Assembly (NCBI GenBank): GCA_964371945.1
Contig: CAYJPA010000115.1
Coordinates: 1-13,674 of the forward strand
From: CAYJPA01 sp964371945
Lineage (GTDB): Bacteria > Chloroflexota > Chloroflexia > Thermomicrobiales > UBA6265
DNA length: 13,674 bases
Reading direction: 5' to 3'
Shown: one piece after another, positions 7,061 through 13,674 of the stretch
Layout of the letters: every line of letters starts with the position of its first letter
Numbering within the stretch: position 1 is the stretch's first letter
Program-made: the position numbers and the translations under genes
The notes under the pieces: model-generated
Told to the model about the DNA's origin: nothing
The model's database searches: none
Seen by the model: only the letters and a program-made list of their open reading frames with translations

Positions 7061-7634
7061 CGCTGTCTCCTGATCAACGAGTTGAACCAGCATCAGAGCA
7101 GTCGAGGCAGTCTATCGTGTCGACTTCGATTGCACTTGGGCCGGGCGGTGCTCGGCCCAACCGACAGCTATTCGGTTCAGAACTTCGGGGAGATTCGGAT
7201 TTCGGCCGTTGACCTAGGAGCGGGTTATCAGACTCGAGCCGACGACATTCTGCTTGGGACGCAGGTTCTGTCTGAACGACAGCACCTGGTCTTGCGCTGG
7301 GCCAAACACCCGATGTTTCCGAGGGGTTTTCCTAACTCCGTCAGGGTTCCGAGCCGGCCGTACCCTGACCTTCGATTCGGAGGACCCGTCTGCCCCGGCG
7401 ATCGTCGCTATGATCTCCGGGATCGACTTCGCGACCTTCGCCGGAACGACTTTGGTTCACCGGCTTTCCGACGAAAAGCCTGAAGGGATCATCCTTGGAC
7501 GATTGGGAGTCCGTCGTCGACCCCAACAGGGTGTATTCGAGCGGCCGCAAGTGTCCGCGAAGCCTGTCGAAAACCCAGCAGGTCAATCGACTAGGGTGTG
7601 TACAACCTGCACGGCTAATTTGAGGAGGAAGTCT
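7061..7634. other. Divergent intergenic region with att-like tRNA fragment
   Basis: This stretch lies between the acetyltransferase start and the SRPBCC start. It contains the decayed tRNA-Gly 3' segment at 7217-7264. A reading frame in line with the SRPBCC gene is open from 7254, but it starts inside the tRNA fragment and has no recognised domain, so it is not annotated. No clear promoter was seen. Confidence 0.45.
7217..7264 (-). repeat. Decayed tRNA-Gly 3' segment (att-like copy A)
   Basis: This 48-bp stretch matches the 3' part of the intact tRNA-Gly gene (11402-11449) with four substitutions, in the same orientation. The match stops abruptly after GCAG at the same base as in copy B. It covers the anticodon arm to the 3' end plus a few downstream bases, the usual extent of an attachment-site core left by a tRNA-targeting integrase. 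Confidence 0.7.
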
Positions 7635-8078
7635 GTGAAAACGCTGAACTACGAGATTACGATCGCCGCCTCGCCGCAAAAGGTTTGGGAGACGATGCTC
7701 GAGAAGGAGACATACGTCCAGTGGGTCAGTGTCTCCTGGCCGGGATCGAGCTATAAAGGCGAATGGAAGAAGGGGGCGAGTATTCGTTTCACCGGCGAAG
7801 ATGGGGGCGGGGGTACGCTTGCGGAGATCACTGAGCTCAAGCCGTATTCACGTGTCGTCGCCGAGCACGTCGCCGTCCTGCTCGAGGATGGCAGTGAGGA
7901 TCGCGAGAGCGACATGGCCAAGGGGTGGATCGGCACCACCGAAGCCTATACATTCACGGGCGAAGGCGGTTCCACTAAGGTCGAGGTCGAGCTCACCACG
8001 GCTCCAGAATGGGCATCGATGTTCGAGGAGGGTTGGCCGAACGCACTTGAAGCACTCAAGCAGCTCGTCGAGAAGTAA
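7635..8078 (+). CDS. SRPBCC / AHSA1-like domain protein
   Basis: The protein has 147 residues. It opens with LNYEITIAASPQKVWETM, the first strand and helix of the START/Bet v 1-like fold. EWKKGASIRFTGEDGGG and GTLAEITELKPYSRVVAEH follow as strands of the curved sheet. TTEAYTFTGEGGSTKVEVEL is next, and the long C-terminal helix is at 125-145 (WASMFEEGWPNALEALKQLV). This pattern fits the Activator of Hsp90 ATPase homologue 1-like group, single-domain hydrophobic-ligand binders of mostly unknown role. GTG 7635 has GAGGAGG ending six bases upstream. The frame stays open far to the left, but that extension runs through a tRNA remnant and is rejected. The gene sits alone between att-like copies A and B, so it may have arrived with an integration event. 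Confidence 0.85.
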   Translation: MKTLNYEITIAASPQKVWETMLEKETYVQWVSVSWPGSSYKGEWKKGASIRFTGEDGGGGTLAEITELKPYSRVVAEHVAVLLEDGSEDRESDMAKGWIGTTEAYTFTGEGGSTKVEVELTTAPEWASMFEEGWPNALEALKQLVEK

Positions 8079-8189
8079 ACGCGCCCATTTTCCTGAGCCC
8101 TGGTTCCGACACGGAACCGTAAACACCGGTGACCACCGTGGAATCGGCCAGCAAGCGACCCAATCGTGATCGCGTCCGCCGGACATGCC

Positions 8190-8216
8190 AACGCCGGACC
8201 TCGGTGGCCCGGCGTT
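8190..8216 (+). terminator. Possible terminator after the SRPBCC gene
   Basis: AACGCCGG (8190-8197) and CCGGCGTT (8209-8216) form a perfect 8-bp GC-rich stem with an 11-base loop. Only a short GTTA follows, so T-tract support is poor. It lies 112 bp past the SRPBCC stop and just before att-like copy B. Confidence 0.4.
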
Positions 8217-8241
8217 GTTAGCGTACGTATGCGGTTTATAC

Positions 8242-8290
8242 TGGAGCGGGTGATCGGACTCGAACCGACGACATTCTGCTTGGGAAGCAG
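8242..8290 (-). repeat. tRNA-Gly 3' segment duplicate (att-like copy B)
   Basis: All 49 bp are identical to 11401-11449, which runs from linear nucleotide 28 of tRNA-Gly (anticodon stem) through its 3' end plus three bases. The neighbouring bases differ on both sides, so the repeat has sharp ends. The 5' half of the tRNA is missing. Perfect identity suggests a recent event or selection for recombination. This is the expected far-end att copy of an element inserted at the 3' end of tRNA-Gly. Confidence 0.8.
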
Positions 8291-8980
8291 CGCCCGTGAT
8301 CTGCGCCTAACGCCATTCCCGCACGTTCTGCCTCCCTGGGCTCGAGCCTCCTGATCTTTCGATCCATTCGTAGAGCATTCTTCGATGGCTTGCTCAGCCA
8401 GAATCCACGTCATCTTGAACGAAGCAAACTGCGCAGCGCCGGCACTCGCGAGACGGCAGCGTGACCCGCTAGCGTGCACAGCGCCGGGGCTTGCCACCTT
8501 CCGTTCATGTCGGTGGCCAACGATGGCTACTCATAGGACATTCTCCCACTCGGATACCCTCAGCCCCGCGTCCAACGATCGGCCACGGCAATCGCTCCAT
8601 GAACACCGCTTTCATCTCTTTGCTTCGGCAAGACGGACCTCTTTTGCCCCGGGATCGGGTTTTTGCATGGTCGCTGGCGACATCCAATCCGCTCCGCCGT
8701 GCCGGACCAGCTTTCAAGCCAAGCATTCCTATTCCGCCTCCTCGTTGTCGCTCGAGCACCGCGTGAGCACACGAGGTCGCCTTGGGTCGACCGTCGCAAG
8801 AAATATCCATGTTTCAAAGCAATAGAGATTCTGCAGAGAATAGAGGAACGCGTCGCGGACCATTAAGCAAGCCTTCACCCGCTGCTCAGGTCCGGTTCAG
8901 CTTTGCTAAGTACGCTGCATTTATCGCGGCACGGTTCGGATGAAAACGCCTTGAAAGCGCTGGAAGAGGGGTCCCCGCTC

Positions 8981-10360
8981 ATGAGCTCTATTGAGCGCAC
9001 GCTGCGACGAGCGCTGCGCAATCTCATCAGGGCCCCGATGCGGGCAGGCTTGATGGTAGCGTTGATCGCGGTGGGAATCTGCCTTGCCCTCATCATGGTC
9101 ACGGTAAATTCCGCGTTTGCAGATCGTCTTGATCAGATCAAAGCCACCGTCGGTTCAACCATCACCGTCCGGCCCGCCGGAAGCGGCGGTGGATTCTTTG
9201 GCGGCCAGCCGGATGGCACAGCTCAAACCGCGCAATATCTCAGTGCTGATGATCTCTCACTTGTGAATGGGATCGCACATCTCGTGTCCTATTCCAGTGT
9301 CGTTGAAGAGGCGAATGTCACCACGAATCTCACGGCGCCCGTGCGTCAATTCCCAAACGGAGGGAATACGACGGGCGCCCAGATCAATCCGAACTTCCAG
9401 ATTCCGACAAATGCAGAAGGCACACCGACGGCGATTTTCGCCGGAGGCGGCATACGCGTCACCGGCACCGATCAGGCCGGACCGCTGCAATTGACCGGCG
9501 GTGGGACCGCAACAGTCTCTGCCGGCCGGGCCTTTAGCGCGGACGACGCGAGCGCCAATGTTGCGATTGTCGGTCAGCGACTTGCCGACCAGAACGGTCT
9601 CGATATCGGATCTACCTTCGAACTGGAAGGCGAGACGATGACCGTGGTCGGCATCTTTAGCAGCGACACCCTCTTTGGCGACAACAGCATCTACTTGCCG
9701 CTGAAGACCGCCCAGACACTCTTTTCGCTCGGCGATCAGGTGTCGAGCATCGAGGCTCAGGTCGACAGCGCCGAGAATGTCGATGCAGCGGCAGCCGATA
9801 TCCGCACGACTCTCGGGGCCGACAATGTCGATGTAGCGACCAGTAGCGATCAGTTTGACCGGATTGCCGGGTCACTTCAGAGCGCGCTGCGAAGCAGTCG
9901 CTTCGCTCTTATCACCGCCCTAGCTGCGAGCGCCGGCATTATCTTGTTCGCGACGGTACTCGCGACTCGCCAACGCATCCGCGAAATCGGCATTCTCAAG
10001 GCGATTGGAGCCTCTGGATCCCAGGTGATCCTTCAATTCGGGGTCGAAACACTTGTTGTCGCCTTGATCGCCGGCGTCATCGGAGCTCTCGTCACATTCC
10101 CAACCGCCCAGTCGGTCGCTAACGGACTTGTGACGGCCTCGTCGACAAGCACCGGCGTTGGCCCCGGAACTGGCGGTCGCCCTTTCGGGGGCGTCGGCGC
10201 GGCCGCGAGTACCGCCGCCGATACGGTAAGTGTCCCTGTAACCCCCACAATCTTCATCTATGCCGTCCTCCTTGCATTGGTCCTTGCTCTTCTTGCTAGC
10301 GCCGCTCCGGCTTGGCGCGTCTCGAAAATTCGCCCCGCGGAGGTTCTACGCTTTGAGTAG
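8981..10360 (+). CDS. MacB/LolC-type ABC transporter permease (FtsX family)
   Basis: The protein has 459 residues. TM1 is at about 23-45 (GLMVALIAVGICLALIMV). A large extracytoplasmic MacB-PCD domain spans about 46-305. TM2 is at about 308-328 and is followed by the FtsX signature TRQRIREIGILKAIGAS (329-345). TM3 is at about 349-373 and TM4 at about 423-445. The end, RPAEVLRFE, is typical of the family. Two such subunits with two ATPases form a mechanotransmission exporter in the inner membrane, moving peptides, lipids or drugs without passing them through a classical channel. An odd point is the roughly 45-residue Gly/Ser/Thr/Ala-rich loop between TM3 and TM4 (375-420). The start ATG 8981 follows an AGAGGGG-like site nine bases upstream; an in-frame start at 8903 is less likely. 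It overlaps the ATPase gene by eight bases. Confidence 0.88.
   Translation: MSSIERTLRRALRNLIRAPMRAGLMVALIAVGICLALIMVTVNSAFADRLDQIKATVGSTITVRPAGSGGGFFGGQPDGTAQTAQYLSADDLSLVNGIAHLVSYSSVVEEANVTTNLTAPVRQFPNGGNTTGAQINPNFQIPTNAEGTPTAIFAGGGIRVTGTDQAGPLQLTGGGTATVSAGRAFSADDASANVAIVGQRLADQNGLDIGSTFELEGETMTVVGIFSSDTLFGDNSIYLPLKTAQTLFSLGDQVSSIEAQVDSAENVDAAAADIRTTLGADNVDVATSSDQFDRIAGSLQSALRSSRFALITALAASAGIILFATVLATRQRIREIGILKAIGASGSQVILQFGVETLVVALIAGVIGALVTFPTAQSVANGLVTASSTSTGVGPGTGGRPFGGVGAAASTAADTVSVPVTPTIFIYAVLLALVLALLASAAPAWRVSKIRPAEVLRFE
10339..10343 (+). promoter_or_regulatory. Ribosome binding site that supports a TTG start for the ATPase
   Basis: GGAGG, inside the permease's last codons, lies nine bases before TTG 10353. 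No ATG or GTG stands between it and the first conserved strand of the ATPase, so TTG is the best start and implies translational coupling. Confidence 0.6.
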
Positions 10361-11075
10361 CACGAATGGCCCTTCTGTAAGCTCCACAATCGTCGCGACA
10401 GGGTTGAGCAAGCATTTTTCCAGCGGCCCGGAGGAGATCAATGCCGTCGATGACGTCAGCTTCAATCTTCCGAAGGCGAAGTTGATTGCGATCAAAGGCC
10501 CAAGCGGCTGTGGCAAGAGTACGTTGCTCAACTTGCTCGGGGCGCTCGACCGTCCATCAATCGGAACACTGTTCGTCGATGGTATCGATGTCGGAGAGTT
10601 GGGAGGGAAGCAAGAAGTTGCCTATCGCCGTGAGAAGGTTGGTTTTGTCTTTCAGAGCTTCAATCTCATTCCTTGGCTGACCGCACTTGAGAACGTCCTC
10701 TTGCCAATGGAGCTCAATCCGCACTCAAACGCTGTTGACCGGGAAAGTCGAGCCATCGAGTTACTTCGCCGGGTTGGTATTCCGAAAGACCGGCATCGCC
10801 ATCGTCCAGCCAAGCTTTCCGGCGGTCAGCAACAGCGTGTGGCCATCGCCCGGGCGATCGCGAACGACCCTCCGGTGATTCTGGCCGACGAACCGACGGC
10901 CAATTTGGATCAAAAGACCGGGCGAATCATTGTCGAGTTACTCAAGAGCTTGAGCGCCGAAGGGCGCACGGTCATCATCGCCACGCACGATTCAGAGATC
11001 AGCAATTCGGCTCAAATCGTGCTTGAAATGGAGGACGGGAAGATCATTCGGCGAAAAGGCTTGCCGACAACGTAG
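10353..11075 (+). CDS. ABC transporter ATP-binding protein (MacB/LolD family)
   Basis: The protein has 240 residues, normal for a stand-alone LolD-type ATPase. Walker A is GPSGCGKST (49-57), and the Q-loop glutamine is in FVFQSFNLIPWLTALENVLL (Q101). The signature is LSGGQQQRVAIARA (155-168), Walker B is VILADEP (175-181, catalytic Glu180), the D-loop is ANLD and the switch histidine is in IIATHD (His212). All catalytic elements are intact. It powers the permease encoded just upstream; the eight-base overlap (TTG inside the permease end) indicates coupled translation. The substrate is unknown. An upstream frame reaches 10260, but those residues overlap the permease in another frame and are not family-like. 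No adaptor (MacA-like) gene lies nearby, in keeping with Gram-positive or monoderm-style exporters of this class. Confidence 0.9.
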   Translation: MSSTNGPSVSSTIVATGLSKHFSSGPEEINAVDDVSFNLPKAKLIAIKGPSGCGKSTLLNLLGALDRPSIGTLFVDGIDVGELGGKQEVAYRREKVGFVFQSFNLIPWLTALENVLLPMELNPHSNAVDRESRAIELLRRVGIPKDRHRHRPAKLSGGQQQRVAIARAIANDPPVILADEPTANLDQKTGRIIVELLKSLSAEGRTVIIATHDSEISNSAQIVLEMEDGKIIRRKGLPTT

Positions 11076-11403
11076 ACGTTGATCCCGCCAAGATCACAAT
11101 TCAGAGAACTGATTTGGATTGCCCATCCGTTCTTTCGCGGCGCAAGCTCAGATTCGCTCATGCTCCATTTATCTCACTAGGCTTTCGGGCGTGCGGTGGA
11201 ATGCATTATCAGTCTCGTGCGCTCACGCGACAAGCAATGTGGAATCTTGACCAAGGCCGGGCTCCGTTCGAGATTCCGGCGGAACCGAAGGTCCATCTTG
11301 CATCGGAAATATCGTATGATCTGCCCAACGACCATCGAGGCAAAACGTCCAAAAACCATTGGAAACGTTATGTGTGGAGGACATGCCTGCTCCTGGGCCT
11401 TGG
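11076..11403. other. Gene-free stretch between ABC operon and tRNA-Gly
   Basis: I see no terminator hairpin right after the ATPase stop, and no coding signature. The frames that cross it run on through the tRNA gene, so they are spurious. Confidence 0.45.
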
Positions 11404-11476
11404 AGCGGGTGATCGGACTCGAACCGACGACATTCTGCTTGGGAAGCAGACACTCTACCAACTGAGTTACACCCGC
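11404..11476 (-). tRNA. tRNA-Gly (anticodon CCC)
   Basis: The gene is 73 nt. The acceptor stem is GCGGGTG with CACCCGC and discriminator T. The D arm is ACTCAGTTGGTAGAGT, the anticodon stem is TCTGC/GCAGA around loop TTCCCAA (CCC at the anticodon position), the variable loop is ATGTC, and the T arm is GTCGG-TTCGAGT-CCGAT. CCA is not encoded. It reads Gly GGG codons. Its 3' part is the source of the repeats at 8242 and 7217. Confidence 0.95.
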
Positions 11477-11485
11477 ATCGCCCCG

Positions 11486-11515
11486 ATTGTAGCACCGCCC
11501 TCTACGCCCATTCAA
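11486..11515 (-). promoter_or_regulatory. Promoter of tRNA-Gly
   Basis: On the minus strand TTGAAT (11510-11515) and TACAAT (11486-11491) are 18 bp apart, and the -10 ends nine bases before the mature tRNA 5' end at 11476. Confidence 0.65.
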
Positions 11516-11548
11516 CCAATTTCACAGCGTTCTCTCAGCTTTCTCCCG

Positions 11549-11578
11549 TTGACGGTCATCCGAAATCACGCCTATAAT
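11549..11578 (+). promoter_or_regulatory. Promoter of tRNA-Ala
   Basis: TTGACG (11549-11554) and a consensus TATAAT (11573-11578) have an 18-bp spacer. Predicted start is about 11585, six bases before the tRNA. It is back-to-back with the tRNA-Gly promoter. Confidence 0.75.
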
Positions 11579-11590
11579 CCTTGCGTTCGC

Positions 11591-11663
<73 letters not shown>

Positions 11664-11675
11664 CCGCTGACACCG

Positions 11676-11709
11676 AACGACCCGGTCACCCGACCGGGTC
11701 GTTGCTTTT
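11676..11709 (+). terminator. Intrinsic terminator of tRNA-Ala
   Basis: A perfect 12-bp stem, AACGACCCGGTC (11676-11687) with GACCGGGTCGTT (11692-11703), closes an ACCC loop. GCTTTT follows directly. It lies 12 bases after the tRNA. Confidence 0.9.
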
Positions 11710-11869
11710 CCCTAAGACGCCAGAAGCGCCAACCACGCCCCTACCCAACTCGCCCCCGAGACCTATGCAACGAAACTCGCCTGCCCTCTGGAGGCGAACC
11801 TCCTGGTTTCAGCACGAGGTCTCATCAGCGGCACTCGAATGGACCACGACGCCCACCGGTGCCGCTCTT

Positions 11870-11917
11870 AGCCCTGGAAGGGCTTTGTCGGCATAGCCTT
11901 CGGTTTCAACCGGAGGC
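11870..11917. repeat. REP-like double hairpin, copy 2
   Basis: Hairpin I is AGCCCT-GGA-AGGGCT (11870-11884). The linker TTGTCGGCATA leads to hairpin II, GCCTTCGGTT (11896-11905) pairing with AACCGGAGGC (11908-11917) with one G-U. It shares layout, triloop and linker with copy 1 at 3018, and the second pair of stem I has changed from A-T to G-C on both sides. Confidence 0.6.
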
Positions 11918-12154
11918 GGGACTCAGCCAATCCAAACAAACTCGGAGAACCTTCCCAAAACTAGTCGCGCGACTTTTTTGCACACTCTACTGCTCCGTCA
12001 CATATTCAAAGGAGTTTGGTTTCTCTTGTTATACCATTCAATATTTGCCCTTATGTCAACTTGTTCAATTGCAATTCTCTCCGCTAACAACCCTCCTCAA
12101 TCCTCAAAAGTGTGCGTTTGTGTGAATTTCCATGACTTCGCCCCTCCGTCCAAC

Positions 12155-12174
12155 CTGTGACATTCTGTGACATT
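12155..12174. repeat. Tandem decamer
   Basis: CTGTGACATT occurs twice head to tail, with a unit length of 10 bp, close to one helical turn. This suits a binding site for a regulatory protein. No gene start lies nearby, so its role is unclear. Confidence 0.45.
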
Positions 12175-12228
12175 TTGTTGCATCGCATCGCCGCCACAAC
12201 CTTCTCTGAAACAACCGACCTCGCCCCC

Positions 12229-12262
12229 AGCCAGCCTTTAGCTGGCTTTGTAGGTTCAGCGC
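12229..12262. repeat. REP-like element, partial copy 3
   Basis: AGCCAGC (12229-12235) and GCTGGCT (12241-12247) form a perfect stem around CTTTA. TTGTAGGTTCAGC follows and matches 9 of 13 bases of the TTGTCGGCATAGC linker of copy 2. The second hairpin is not conserved; it runs into the 18-bp repeat. Confidence 0.4.
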
Positions 12263-12280
12263 CGGGTACCCTCTGGGTGC
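12263..12280. repeat. 18-bp direct repeat, first copy
   Basis: CGGGTACCCTCTGGGTGC is identical to 12341-12358. It contains the hairpin ACCC-TCT-GGGT and the palindrome GGGTACCC. Confidence 0.6.
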
Positions 12281-12340
12281 TTTAGCCTCGCGTCACGCGA
12301 TGTCCCACGCACGCAAAAAGCCCCACTCCTGTCGCAGCGG

Positions 12341-12358
12341 CGGGTACCCTCTGGGTGC
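12341..12358. repeat. 18-bp direct repeat, second copy
   Basis: It is identical to 12263-12280, 78 bp downstream. The flanks differ, so the repeat has sharp limits. Confidence 0.6.
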
Positions 12359-12431
12359 GGTTGGGATGAGGGTCGTAACGAGGCGATGGGGTGAGGGTTA
12401 TAGGGAAAAGGGTTAGGCTGAGGACCGCTCT

Positions 12432-12455
12432 CCCTCCCCTAAAGTTGGGGGAGGG
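12432..12455 (-). terminator. GC-rich hairpin downstream of ftsH
   Basis: CCCTCCCC (12432-12439) pairs perfectly with GGGGAGGG (12448-12455) around an 8-base loop, 21 bp beyond the ftsH stop. No T-tract follows. The sequence, with its GGGTTGGGGTGGGGG tail, resembles interspersed repeats that I recall from many GC-rich genomes, so it may be a REP that doubles as terminator. Confidence 0.45.
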
Positions 12456-12475
12456 TTGGGGTGGGGGCTCTTCGT

Positions 12476-13674
<1,199 letters not shown>

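Larger units (their letters stand above)
8079..8980. other. Intergenic region with hairpins and att-like copy B
   Basis: It holds a 7-bp hairpin (GGTTCCG 8102-8108, CGGAACC 8112-8118), a stronger 8-bp hairpin at 8190-8216, and the tRNA-Gly repeat at 8242-8290. From 8291 to about 8960 no coding signature is recognised. The open frames there (8385-8825 plus, 8505-8817 minus) lack ribosome binding sites and known domains. No convincing promoter for the ABC operon was found. Confidence 0.45.
8242..11449. mobile_element. Candidate tRNA-Gly-integrated segment carrying an ABC exporter
   Basis: The segment is bounded by direct 49-bp repeats of the tRNA-Gly 3' part, with the intact tRNA at the right end and only the 3' fragment at the left. 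Cargo is the two-gene ABC exporter. No integrase, transposase or mobilisation gene is present, so the segment would be a satellite, a deletion remnant, or one unit of stacked integrations. The repeats are seen; the mobility is inferred. Confidence 0.4.
11710..12475. other. Gene-free, repeat-rich stretch between tRNA-Ala and ftsH
   Basis: No coding region is supported. The stretch contains two REP-like elements (11870-11917 and 12229-12262), an 18-bp direct repeat (12263 and 12341), a tandem decamer (12155-12174), an AT-rich core (about 11930-12180) and a GC-rich hairpin behind ftsH. The 12-bp palindrome AGTCGCGCGACT at 11963-11974 is followed by a short T run; it may be a weak plus-strand terminator, but has almost no loop. 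Confidence 0.5.

Noticed and set aside
7254..7634. N-terminal extension of the SRPBCC frame
   Set aside because: It begins inside a tRNA-Gly fragment. GTG 7635 has a strong ribosome binding site and starts the conserved fold.
8166..8354. Small frames reading through the tRNA-Gly repeats (the GLEPTTFCLGS type)
   Set aside because: These are a common annotation artefact from translating the complement of a tRNA 3' half.
12028..12059. Minus-strand TTGACA and TATAAC in the AT-rich stretch
   Set aside because: The spacer would be 20 bp, too long for a sound promoter call, and no gene follows.

Overview
The window looks like a chromosomal piece from a moderately high-GC bacterium. Gene style (GTG/TTG starts behind strong GGAGG sites, one probable leaderless mRNA), the opine-dehydrogenase-like gene, the RHH-DUF4097 pair and abundant REP-like palindromes would suit a Chloroflexota/Thermomicrobia-type genome, but nothing here fixes the taxon; that placement is an inference.

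Left part (1-2927): a minus-strand gene of the NAD/NADP octopine/nopaline dehydrogenase family (204-1283) is divergent from a two-gene plus-strand unit: a ribbon-helix-helix (HicB/Arc-like) regulator (1479-1997) and a DUF4097 beta-repeat protein (2055-2927). The regulator's promoter carries three TGACRTCA palindromes at exact 22-bp steps, and its predicted transcription start falls on the ATG.

Middle accessory part (2928-7634): loosely packed and partly lower in GC. It holds a possibly truncated gene with weak similarity to the N-terminus of HD-domain hydrolases (3284-3748), a one-helix membrane-anchored protein (4246-4710), two uncharacterised helical proteins of about 172 residues (4861-5379, 5581-6096), and a minus-strand GNAT acetyltransferase (6533-7060). 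Long gene-free stretches lie between them.

Right part (7217-11709): an intact tRNA-Gly(CCC) (minus) and tRNA-Ala(CGC) (plus) are transcribed divergently. The 3' part of tRNA-Gly is repeated twice more to the left. One copy (8242-8290) is identical over 49 bp and the other (7217-7264) is decayed. Between these att-like copies lie an SRPBCC/AHSA1 protein gene (7635-8078) and a MacB/LolD-type ABC exporter operon (permease 8981-10360, ATPase 10353-11075). This is the pattern of stacked integrations at a tRNA gene, but no integrase is present in the window.

Right end (11710-13674): a gene-poor, partly AT-rich, repeat-laden stretch with REP-like double hairpins, an 18-bp direct repeat and a tandem decamer, then the 3' two-thirds of ftsH on the minus strand, which runs off the window edge.

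No CRISPR array, transposase, integrase or rRNA was seen. The most unusual features are the tRNA-Gly att-like triplication with cargo but no recombinase, and the phased operator array over a leaderless promoter.
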